A stretch of 64,000 bases of DNA, taken from positions 8,618,001 through 8,682,000 of the forward strand of contig OX359190.1 in assembly GCA_947172415.1 (NCBI GenBank), given 5' to 3'. A model generated the notes under the pieces. It had not been told where the DNA came from. It saw only the letters and a program-made list of their open reading frames with translations, and searched no databases. The stretch is from Chondrosia reniformis (lineage: Eukaryota > Porifera > Demospongiae > Chondrillida > Chondrillidae). The translations under genes were made by a program, and so were the position numbers. Shown here piece after piece: positions 35,390-46,188 of the stretch (positions are counted from its first letter, which is position 1; each line of letters starts with the position of its first letter).

Positions 35390-38300
35390 ATGGTTAGTTG
35401 AATCCATGTACCTTTTTTATCCAATAAATCGAAATAGACTATTTTTAATTTTCTAGACTACAGTTGCTCCTCAGAGACCTACTGCCGTTGAAGACCGAGT
35501 GCGTCTTGCTGCGCTAGCTAGGCGTCTTCGTACAACGGAATATTTCAAGGATTTTGATAAGCTAAGAACTGGATACATTACGAGTAAGACAGTAAGACAC
35601 ATATCAATATACACAAGTGATTAGAAAGGCCATTTTGGTTTGAGAACGTGACCATGCAGCTGTTTGCAGCTGCGTTATGTGATTTTTATGTTTTTATTTA
35701 TGGAAGACAGATTAATCACCATAAATGGTTTAACTAACACCTTAAAACAGAATTTGCTATTAGAAATACTTATAATGCAACTTATGCGTTTATAAAAGAA
35801 TTGAATGCATCTCTACTACTATTATGTGCTCTCTTAAAGGTCAAGTTGAGTCATTCATATATTGTATCCATGGTGACCATGGATACAATGAAGTTCCAAC
35901 AGTTATATCTTTGACTAGACATATACGAGTCTTACTTCATAACAACTATATCATTTCCATTTTTCAGATACCCAATTTCAAAGATGCCTCAATGTTCATT
36001 TTGGTGTAAATTTAACAGAGGATGAGTTAAAGGATATCCTTCAAAAGTATGACCTCAAAAAGAATGGAATGGTCAACTATAGACAGTTCTGTGCTGCTGT
36101 AGAAAAAGGTACATAAGAAAGAATGTACATACTTTATACATACATACGTACATAATTAGAGGTGTACTAGCTGGCACTCATACCACATGTGCACTAATAT
36201 TTAATTCCTTTTTTAATTTTTCAACTCACTTTAATGTATGACACACATAAATTTTGAGAACTACCATTTTCCCATAATAGGAAAATTATTTAGCTTTGCC
36301 TCCTGTTGTACGTACGTATATAGGCTAGCTACCCACTATTCCTTTTTAACTAATTCATTAGAAGGATAAGTATGTACTGTAAATTAAGCTTAAATTTTAA
36401 AAACATTTTTAAAAGAGAAGTCTTGTAATTATTGCCTACACTACTAGAGCCAATCAAATATGGTATCCATTAGCAATTGTATTGCCAATATTAATGATAT
36501 CCTGTAGCATTTAACCCTTTGATCCTGGATGGTAAACCACAGACTCAACCCATCCCAAAGCTAGCTACCTCCCTCCAGTACACACCCGGACAGCCAACTC
36601 AGTGGATACATGATGATGCAGATATGAAAGTGTTGCTGCAGAGATGCCAACAGTACTACAAGTATCAGGTTAGGGGTACAATTTAAGTTATTATTTTTTG
36701 GATTGTAACACAATTAGCAAGTATTTAGAATAGAAAGTCTCATTTCAATATGGTAAAAGCCACAAATGATAGTTATGGTAGACTATATTATTATACAATT
36801 ACAGTGTTGTTCTAGCGCCTGGTGTAACTTATTATCAATAACATCTTGTTTACATATTTGTTTGTTTTAGGGTATCAAAATTCGCTCCTGCTATGAAGAC
36901 TTTGACCGTCATAACCGTGGTCTAGTGACTGAGAGTCAGTTTCATCGCAGTTTTCCTGGTCCGGCTGATGTGACAGAACATGAGATGAGGCAGATTGCCG
37001 GGCACTACCGGGACCCCAAGACGGGTCTGTACAACTACCTGAGGTTCCATGCTGACATAGAGCTGCTTGGACAGGAGGAGAGTGACAGGAACCCTCTTGG
37101 AGATCCCAGACCTCCCTCAGCTAAGGTGTGCAGCATTTGTTGGAGCTTAGGGTTATCCAGATATGATGTAGTTTATCCATGTACACATATGTATGTATGT
37201 TTGTATGTATAATGCCATCCTTAACGATTAGTATTATGTAGTTGCTGTGTAAACATACACAAAAGGTCATGTATGTGCATTTTTGTAGCCAATTCTGCAA
37301 ATGCATTACTGGACTCTGTACAGTCTTGTAAATACATACTCAATAAATTATGTTAATGTCACACTCCTCTACTATATATGTACATATGTGTATACATACA
37401 GGTACAGGTTCCAACTTCAGTTGATGACATATTTGCTAGAATTAGAGACGTTGTTTACAAGAATGGTATCAGGACCACCGAGTTCTTCAAGGACCATGAC
37501 AAGCTGCGCAGTGGAGTCATCACAGAGAACCAGTTTATCTGTGGCCTGTCTCTCTGCTGTGGTCAGTTGGCACATCTCTCCAGGGAGGAGATTCAAATGG
37601 TCGTGGAGCACTTTAAGACCAAAGATGGCTCTGTAAGGTACAAGGGCTTCTGTGATATAATGGAGAACAGCTATAATGTACCAAATATGGAGAAGAACCC
37701 CACAGTGGAAGTGTTCAGACCTCTGCAGGGACAGCTTTCTAGGGTAGGTATATATGGAGTAGGTGTTATTGTTGAACCATGAGTTAAATAGGGAGATGAT
37801 GGATGCATTTATACATGGATACATGTAATCCTCTTTTTAGAATTAACATGTATGTTGATACGGAGACATATGTACGTATGTAGGTAGGTATAATACAAAT
37901 TTACCTAACTTGTGGATTATGTAATAGAACTTGTTATGACTTGTTCAGTATCCTGTTCATTGGCTATGTATTGCCCTCTACTAGCAACTGAATGTGTTGA
38001 GTGAAGAAGAAGAGAGCAAAGTTGAAGAAGTTCTGAAAATGCTGAGAAATGAAGTAAAGAAGAGACGACTGCTCCTCTATCCATACTATAGAGACTTTGA
38101 CAGAGTGAGCAGAATGTACTACGTATATCCACCTACTGTGTGTCTGCATGAGTAAAATTCAGCATATACGTATGTTTATGCATATAAATAACAATATTAA
38201 TGTTGTGGTTTTAACTGTAGCACAACTAATTAGTATTAAGGATTGTTAATCACAGAAAAAGGATTATTAGAATTAATTACCATACAGTAAAATTATTTCA

Positions 38301-41300
38301 GAAGAAGGATCACTTACGTATATACGTACGTACATAACCCTTCATTTAAGTACTGTTATGTTTATACATTTTGAATCCTTACAAATTCAGTTGCTTTAGT
38401 CATTTATGTAACGCCTAATCTAATTCCCTAAATTCAGCCGTTTACATAACGCTTTCGTCGTTTACGTAACACCTCAGAATTTGCCATGGGGTCAAATTAT
38501 ATAAAATTGCCTGAACCAATTGAGGCGGATTAAGCGGAGTGCACTGTAGTATTCTCGTCTAATGTTGATTTCAATTCTGTCACTATAGGGCAAAGGTTAC
38601 ACAAGAGGAGTTACTAAGCCCCAGTTTGAGCGTCTGTTACATTTCTTGTCTTTGAAACTTCCACCAAATGAATTGAAGTTGATTGAAAAGAAGTTTGAAA
38701 ATCCTATTGGTGAGTTTTACAATGTTTTGAGATTTACATACATGTATTTGAATAATCAAAGTGATAATCAACCACAAGTAGTACGTATGTTTTATTACTA
38801 CGTTTTGCAATGTTTACATATGTGTAGTGTTTTATTCCAGCTTAATATTGATGATCCCCAGTAACACAGCAACCATACGTATGGTTTATAAACATTTTCC
38901 ATCCTGAATTAGCCCATGCATAATAGCTGATGTATTATAATACATAAGGGATATTCAATAAAATGCGATAAATTATATTCATCGTAGCAACGGTTTATAT
39001 TCAACCGTTGGTAACAATGAATATAATTATAGCATTTATCGAATATCCTCGATAGTGAATATGTGTACATGTGTAGTATGCATAAATATATAAAAACAGT
39101 ACAAACATTTCAATTACCAAACATATGTATGTACGTATTTGGTTGAGCATCAGCACACAAATATTAACAGAAATTGAATCATTTTCCAATGACAAGTTCT
39201 CCAAACATTTCATCTTTCCTTCTAATCTTGTACATGCTACGATACACCAGTTCAGCATCAGGTATCTCGTGCAGTCTATTATTGATGTACTCTTCTCTGT
39301 ACTGCACTGGCTGGACTGGTCTGTATATAGTCCCTATAACCATTTCTGAAGTGCTGTTAGGTTTAGCCTCTTGTGATGGAAGACTACCTCTTTGTGCAAT
39401 CCTCTGGGCCATATCTTGTCGATCAATATGCTGCAGGGATATACGTAGTATATGTAATTGTTTAGCAATTTTAACGTTTAAAAATTATTGGACTCGACTA
39501 CTTACGCTTAGAACCCAGAGAGCATCGAAATAACCTACGTACGTACATACCTATAATTACTGTAGGTAATTATGAGTGCTATAACAATAATAATTCAAAA
39601 TGGAACAGTACAATAGTAATAAGATGATTAAAATAGTCTCAGAACATGATGTCGGATGTGATAGAGTGGATACGACCCTCAGCTGCGGCCAACTCAATAT
39701 GTTGGCCACTTTGGTGCCTATAGGTAATTATGGATCACCCAACAATATACGTATAGTATATGTCTATTCCCTGAAACTGCAAATCACCAAACCGATGTGC
39801 AAAAGTATGAAAACATTAATTTAATTAAAAGGCTTAAGGTTTAGCGTAATACGTTCCAGTGATTAATCGTTTGCTTATCATCATACGGCTCAGTGCAATT
39901 GCGTATAGATAACCCAATATCCAATGCGCTTACGTACCTGGCTTTATTTGTCTGATAAAGTTGCAAGGAGTTAGGGCACTTTACGACATACAATTTTCTG
40001 GATTTGTTCACACCCACTGGTAAAACGTTCAGCCGAAATTGTACCCAACCATAGACTACGTAACTACGTAACGAAATTGGGTCTGCAATATAAAGTGAGA
40101 CATACCTAGGCGTGGTTTGATATATAAAAGGTTCCACTAGCGGGCCGATTTTCTGTTGCAGTTCTCGACATTCCTGGAGAAATTCTGCGGTCAATTAGTG
40201 GTCATCACCTTCCATATTTAGAGAAAGGTGTGCTAATGACTTCCTACGCTTTTGTATTCTAGTAGTTTATATAGTACCCGGCCAGACCCTTACTGAAGCG
40301 GTGATTGCGCAATGAAAGGGGGTCTGATTTCATCAGACTAGTGACCAAGTGGGTGAGAAGAAAACGGGGGGCGCCCCGTGGAAAGCGTTCAGATCGCAGC
40401 AACCGAATCAAGATCTCGACGACGAGCCTCCAGGGTCAAGGACCATTGGCAGGCGACGCGAAGACTTCGACATGCGCTCTTCCGCAGGTTGGAGAGAGGA
40501 AGTGGCGATCCCGCTCAACGTTCCCACCCTGTTCTTCGACTTGGTGGGTTAGCCAAGAAAGAGAATTTCTCCAAGCAGAACAAGCAGATTGCAGGTAATG
40601 GTGGTGGTGGCGGTGTGTGCCAAAGGAATACGTCTTTTTCAAGCCACCGTAGAGATCTCGAAGGAATACGTCTTTTTCAAGCCACCGTAGAGACTGTTCT
40701 GCTCTATGGAGCAGAAGCATGGACACTGACTAAGGGGCTAGAGAGAGCACTGGATGGCACCTACACTCGGTTGCTATGGAAGGCAATACATGACAAGGAC
40801 TGCTGGAGATATTTCTCCCAGATTTAACTGAACTAATAGATAGATAGAATTAAGTATAACTAGATTCATAGGGTAGCCCATCCTTCGCCGAGAATCTTAG
40901 CTAAGACTAGGTACAGAGAGAAGATCGGCGTGATAAATGGCCGGGATCCGTTTGCAGGAAAAATTATTCATTATTATTATAAAATTATTATAATAATTAT
41001 TATTTCAAATTATAAGAAATAAACAGTTATCAGGTCATAGTGACCTTCTAGTTATGTATATCTACAAAAAACGTTATATGACGTCATATGAAATATCTAA
41101 TGTGTATGTAGGTGGTGATATGAACTATAGTGCCTTTATTCAAGCCATTGATGAGGAATACACTGGTCAAGTTGTTGAGGCCAAAGTGGACCTGCAGGAT
41201 CTTGTAAACACCAAAGAGAAGAAGAATGAGGAAGAAGAGACAGCTAGGATGGAGCTATTAAAGACACAAGTTAATGTTTCCCTGCTGCTTGATCGGATTA

Positions 41301-44300
41301 GAGAACATGTTGAGACAAACAGAATCAGAGTGAGTACAATGTTCTGTTAGCCATCTAAGTATTGTATGGGTTAAGTAGTTGTATGTAGTTGAATAATTAC
41401 AAAATCTTCTCCCCTTCTCAGTAGACTAATAAGGGTAGATAGGAAGGGTGTTTGGCCTTCCCTGTGCATACATATATGTGCATAATGCATCTGAATGGTT
41501 TCAATTATGCTCAACCTACCTAGTTACCTGTATAAGAATATGTATTCAATTTCTAGGATGTATTTTTTCTTTTGAAAATGGACTGCAAATAAGCCGTTAA
41601 AGAATTAATACCTGGAACCATCCAATGCTTCTGTTATGATACGTATATAAACAATGTTCATTAATAATGTCTCCTTTCATCTGTTCTTCAAGGTGATGGA
41701 GCACTTTCAAGATTTTGATCCCCTGAGGTCGGGCTCCATCAGTAACTCTCGCTTCAGGCAGGGTCTGACTGCCATGGGCCAGCCCTACCTGAGGAATGAA
41801 GAAGTGGCAGTGTTGTGTGAGAGGTACAGCGACCCAAAGAAGAAGTATCATGTACTGTGGAAGTGCTTCCTAGCTGAAATCGATAGAGGTACGCGAGTTG
41901 GAAGTATGCACATATACTCAGTTTATACTTTTACTGGTGAAAGATTTTAGTAACATATAAATAATCTAGCACATTAATTTTCAACATGCTACACCTACTT
42001 TAAAGTAAAAGGCCTATAGGGAATTAATTTGAGTGAGAGCTTTGGATGAGGATACAGAAATTTCTCCTTCTACTTCTCTTCTTCTCCACTGGGCTAGACA
42101 GCTGTTTTTGGGGATTCCACCCTTTATCGGAAATCTTTGTCTTCTTTTAGACCTTTTGTGAGTCCTTGGAATTATCCTTGGGTATGCATGGAATGGATGT
42201 GTGTATGTATGTAGGTACAGAGGCAGGTCAACTGTCATTATATATGTACATACGTATACCTATAACTCTTTGCCCAGCTCATGGGGAGGCGGGTCTGGAG
42301 CTGACTCCTACTAAAAGGCTGACTGGTAAACTGGCTCCACCCCCCAAGGTGGGTGCACTGGACTGGGAGAAGGACATACAAGAAAAGGAAAAGGATCTAT
42401 TTGAGGCTGTCATGTACCGACTGAGGGAACAGGTGACTCAGAGGAGGATTCTAGCCAAGCCATGCTTCCAGGACTTTGACAAGTCAGTTCTTACAATAAG
42501 ACCCTTTCAGTCAAAAATAGTTTATTTTTACAAAGGAATATATTTCAAATTGTGTATATAAGACCCCCTAGATTTAGCACAGAGAACCAAGGACTCAAAG
42601 ATCAAGAGAAGACAAAGATTCCCAGGGTTACTGATGGAGGGTAGAATTCCCAGAAACAGCTGTCTGGCCTAGTGGAGGAGAGAAGTAGAAAAAAACTATA
42701 TATCCTCATCCAAGCCTTTTACTAGATGTAGCATGTTGAAAAATGGTGTGTTTGATTATTCATATAATTTGGTACCTTTGTATAAGCATTGAACTTATAC
42801 ACGTGCTTTGTAAGCTAACTAATGTTATTGAGAATATTGTACATGTGCTAAGTTTTGTTCCATTTCTGCTCCTTTGCTGTTACTACGTATGTGGACATAT
42901 TGTTTGTATTGTACTATCAGTACTGTAAAAGTCATTTTATATTCCTCCTGTAGACACCATCATGGATATGTGACCTTCTCCCAGTTCAGCCAGTGTATGA
43001 GTTACTTGCAGCTCCATATTAGTGCTGATGAGACCAGCGTCATCAAAAAGAGGTTTGGTGATAGCAAAGGCTTCAATTACATCAGTTTCCTGGCAGAGAT
43101 CCAGCCCTCAGAGAAATTGGAGGACAAGTACCAAGAGCGCATGACCCAGCTGGTCCTGCAGAAGACAGCCACACTCAGCACCAGAGAGAGATCATCAGTC
43201 AATGTGGAACAGGTACTGGACAGAATGAAGTCCAAGGTCAGCTCTTTCAATATTTGTCTGTTTATGTTACGTAAATGCATTGTTTACCTAATTATTATTG
43301 CTTCCCACTGGAGTGTTGACTCTTCCACTTGGAGATATCTCTTGACTTTATATTATGAAATATTTATGCAGTGTTATATATTCTGTATTTAATTATTTAT
43401 TCCCTTATTACATTTTCTGTCTTGTACCGTAATTGTTTACCTAATGGTATGGGTCACCCATTAGTTTACATAGTAATAGCATAGATTATGTGTACTTACT
43501 TACCCGGGATTGGAATCCGCCCACGTATTGTTGTGACCAGGTGTGTTAGGAATACGGGGTACATAAGTATATATAATCTATGGTTATAGTAACTTTCAAA
43601 GTAGCTTAAAAGAATTTGATCTGAAGGTCTTTATCAACATGAGGTGTGATGTGAGAGGTTGGGTATTAAAGCAATAAGTTGGTGATACAAAGAAAACAGA
43701 ATAATATACGTACCACATATGGTCGGAAATTTTGGTGAGTTGGCGGTTTTGAGAGCAATCTGCCAATATTTCAACCTCCAAACTACACCAAATGTAGGAG
43801 AGGAACTGTGAAATTGCCAAAGTAAAATCTGGCAAATGCCATAATTTGAGCAATCCTCCAAATATTCTTCCCACCAAAATTTTCAGCCAAATGGTATATT
43901 ATAGTTACGTACATACGTACGTATATCCAAGTCATAATTATCCATACTTCTATTACAGGTCTACAAGGAGAGAATCAGAGTGTTGGAATTTTTGCATGAC
44001 TATGACAAGTTGAGGTCTCATCGCATGTTGGCAACCTCCTTCAGACGTGCGCTGGATCTCTGTGGGTTCAAACTATCACAGTCAGAAATTGAAGTTCTTG
44101 AAGACAGGTACATACATCCTATAGTAGCACTTGAACGGTAATTGTTTACCTAATGGCATGGGTCACCTCGGTTTACATAGTTTTAGCATAGATTATATAT
44201 ACTTACTTACCCTGGATTGGAATCTGCCCACGTATTGTTGTGACCATATATACGTAAATACATATCTCATTATAATATGTTTTGTGTGCGGGTCAGAAGG

Positions 44301-46188
44301 TATCTGGAAATGATAAAGAATATGTATGTATATTTACAAAATGTTGTAGTTATTACAAGATACGAAAACCTGGAAGAAAGTATTTTGGATAAATTGAATA
44401 GTGTATATTGATATACATGCTTGTATATAAGATAAAACGCTTCTACCTTATATATTAAATCAGTTCTTCTACAGATTTATATAGAGTAACTTGTATTGAA
44501 TTGAATGCATATGTCTGGAGAATGTGAAATTGCATATTTTACCCACATCTGCAATCTTTTGACACGATTGATTTAACACCTCAGCAACTAAATATACTAA
44601 TCTGTACACTTAAACTTCATCTTGCATTCTTTTAACCACAAATTTTCACTTAAGCTTCATCTTGCATTCTTTTAACCACAATTTTTCACTTATACCTGTA
44701 ATAAATCACAATCTGTTATCTTTGCATTTGATTCCTGATACATACGTATACGGTATGTATAGATGTACGTATATATGTACACTTTTATATATTTTGTGTA
44801 TAAGGTATCGCTCTCCAAGGGATCCTAACTTTATTGAGTATAAAGCCTTCTCTGATGAGATGGAGTCCATTTTCACCATCCAAGACTTGGAGAAGATGCC
44901 CACTGTAACACCACAGTTTTATGTGCCCCCAGTTCTCTGTGATGCCAAAAACACACTTCAAGCAGAGGAAGACCAAATACTTGAGAGATGCATGCATCGA
45001 CTGGCTGAACGGGTGAGTTGAGGAGATGTAGAAGTCTAAGGTGGTACCAAATGTTAAAACACTCCCCCCTTTGTGTACATGCAACCAGTGTCACTATATG
45101 TTTCATTTAACTATTATATGCATGTACACACATACATATAAGCATAATAAAATAAAGAGTAGCATTATATTGGCGCATACAGTGCATATGTATGTATGTA
45201 TGGGCTTGTTGATTTCATTAATAATGTATAGTATATACTAAAATCTGATATACGTACGTAATCATTCTTTCAATTTCTGGCAAATATACGTACTAAAGAT
45301 ACTACACACACAGGAATAATTCATCTAGAGATTACTGTCTTACAACTTTCCTGTGACAGGTTCGTGTCAGAAGAATACAGATTATGACTTTGTTTGAAGA
45401 TTATGATAAGGTACACATCGGAAGTGTTACAAAGAGTCAGTTTCATCGTGTTCTCAGTGAGCTGGAGCTTGGAGGTACATATATATGCATGAATAATCTA
45501 AAGTACTATTTTCCTGTAGATATATACACACTATGGTTGATAACTATTTAAGACTAAGGAAACATATACGTCTAAGTAGAATAGGCTAAAAACACAATTC
45601 TCCTCTATTGATATCCTACTTACGGAAGGCCTATGGAGCTTTGGATGAGGATACAGTTTCATACCCATTTTTCTTTCTGTTTCAACTGGCCCAAGTATAG
45701 CTGTTTCTGGGAAATCTTGTTCTTCATCAATGATCCTGGGAATTTAGTCTTCTTGTCCATTTTTGCAAAACAATGATTAGGGCGAAAAGCTACTAATATT
45801 ACAAGTTATTGAACATTTCGACCACAAAGGTCTTCATCAGCTTTTTTCTAACAATGAGTGCATCAAATGAGCCATATCATTTAAATTTTAACCACTGGCA
45901 GTATATAGTCACTGTACATGTAGAGTGTATAGTATCACTTCAATAGTATCTACTCTTGTGAAATTAGGGATTATCACTTCAATGTGTGTGTATCTTGGAA
46001 CCACAATGAATAATTGATTATTACATTTCTCCTGTTTGCCAGGTTTGGTGAATGAATATGAGTTTGGCATCATATTTCGCAAGTTTGCCACTGAAGTTGG
46101 AGGATTTTATGATGTCAATTACATCGAGTTTAGTAAAATGATTGATGACTTTGCTCAAACCAGATGGGACGATCCATTACTGAAATAG
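35390..46188 (+). CDS. Multi-EF-hand module protein, EFCAB6-like (copy A, complete)
   Basis: Sixteen exons: 35390-35392 (ATG only), 35457-35583, 35968-36108, 36508-36668, 36871-37125, 37402-37743, 37985-38104, 38589-38709, 41112-41329, 41693-41888, 42278-42482, 42954-43236, 43959-44107, 44805-45012, 45360-45474, 46043-46188; phases agree; 929 residues. Eight repeats of about 65-75 residues, each shaped like an EF-hand pair: FxDFDxLRxGxIT.xQF, a helix, LSxxE, then YxDxKxxVxYxxF. Examples are YFKDFDKLRTGYITNTQF, FFKDHDKLRSGVITENQF and HFQDFDPLRSGSISNSRF. The first loops have two extra residues before Gly and lack the Glu at position 12, so canonical Ca2+ binding is doubtful. The layout resembles EFCAB6 and related ciliary EF-hand proteins (family recollection). 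No signal peptide or membrane segment. Exons 7-15 are partly duplicated downstream. Confidence 0.88.
35861..35889. repeat. Perfect 29-bp palindrome
   Basis: Arms of 14 bp (ATTGTATCCATGGT and its exact reverse complement) around one G, in intron 2 of the EF-hand gene. Confidence 0.9.
38949..39048. mobile_element. Roughly 100-bp fold-back element (MITE-like)
   Basis: Imperfect long inverted repeat: the left arm starts GGATATTCAATAAAATGCGA and the right arm, reverse-complemented, starts GGATATTCGATAAATGCTA; both continue through AATTATATTCAT to an AACGG centre. Non-coding, in intron 8 of copy A. Copies B and C lack it at the matching place. Confidence 0.75.
39179..39430 (-). CDS. Nested antisense exon-like ORF, copy A
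   Basis: Terminal-exon-like frame of 83 codons plus stop on the minus strand, preceded by a good acceptor (TATCCCTGCAG). It begins HIDRQDMAQR and contains YRPVQPVQYREEYINN and LHEIPDAELVYRSMYKIRR, ending VIGK. It is conserved in three copies (also 49270-49521 and 55441-55692) with mostly conservative changes and no frame breaks. A candidate first exon at 40137-40194 (minus; MTAEFLQECRELQQKIG, donor AG before GTATGT) lies upstream only in copy A, but its phase (2) does not fit this acceptor, so an intermediate exon would be needed. Family not recognised. It is nested antisense in intron 8 of the EF-hand gene. Confidence 0.5.
   Translation of the reverse strand, partial: HIDRQDMAQRIAQRGSLPSQEAKPNSTSEMVIGTIYRPVQPVQYREEYINNRLHEIPDAELVYRSMYKIRRKDEMFGELVIGK
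40305..40827 (+). mobile_element. Decayed LINE reverse-transcriptase fragment
   Basis: Frame-shifted coding remnants of a non-LTR retrotransposon. Minus-free readable pieces include DHWQATRRLRHALFRRLERG and, after a frame change, RLFQATVETVLLYGAEAWTL followed by TKGLERALDGTYTRLLWKA, typical of the end of a LINE RT domain. A 38-bp segment (AAGGAATACGTCTTTTTCAA onward) is repeated back-to-back near 40624-40688. GC content is well above the flanks. It lies in intron 8 of copy A. Confidence 0.8.
41945..42175 (+). repeat. Dispersed repeat family R, full copy
   Basis: Full-length copy in intron 10 of EF-hand copy A (AATAATCTAGCACATTAATT to CTTTTGTGAGTCCTTGG). Copies B and C keep only the first 45-60 bases at the matching place before diverging, so most of the element is specific to A or was lost in B/C. 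Confidence 0.85.
42565..42745 (-). repeat. Dispersed repeat family R, inverted copy
   Basis: Inverted copy in intron 11 of EF-hand copy A, orthologous to those at about 53455-53680 (B) and 60865-61065 (C), so it predates the tandem duplication. Confidence 0.85.
43424..43562. mobile_element. 139-bp MITE-like element in intron 12
   Basis: Begins GTACCGTAATTG and ends AATACGGGGTAC, giving imperfect terminal inverted repeats (GTACC.CGTA). Internal strings are TACCTAATGGxATGGGTCAC, CTTACTTACCCGGGATTGGA and CGCCCACGTATTGTTGTGAC. Orthologous copies lie at 54398-54534 (B) and 61781-61917 (C). A related, end-less copy occurs in intron 13 (about 44130-44250, 55095-55195, 62490-62600), and a fragment near 51780-51835. 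Confidence 0.7.
45490..45780 (+). repeat. Dispersed repeat family R, diverged copy
   Basis: Diverged copy in intron 15 of EF-hand copy A (GGAAGGCCTATGGAGCTTTG, CAACTGGCCCA, AGCTGTTTCTGGGAAATC, AATGATCCTGGGAAT). The orthologous copy in C starts at about 63825 and runs off the window. Confidence 0.75.

Noticed and set aside
40137..40194. First exon of the nested antisense gene in copy A
   Set aside because: It has a good start and donor, but its phase-2 end does not match the phase-0 acceptor at 39430, and copies B and C lack it. Mentioned only as a candidate.
43596..43877. Minus-strand ORF repeated at 54568-54903 and 61951-62232
   Set aside because: It repeats only because the intron was duplicated. 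Composition is intron-like, with no acceptor-donor chain and no recognisable domain.
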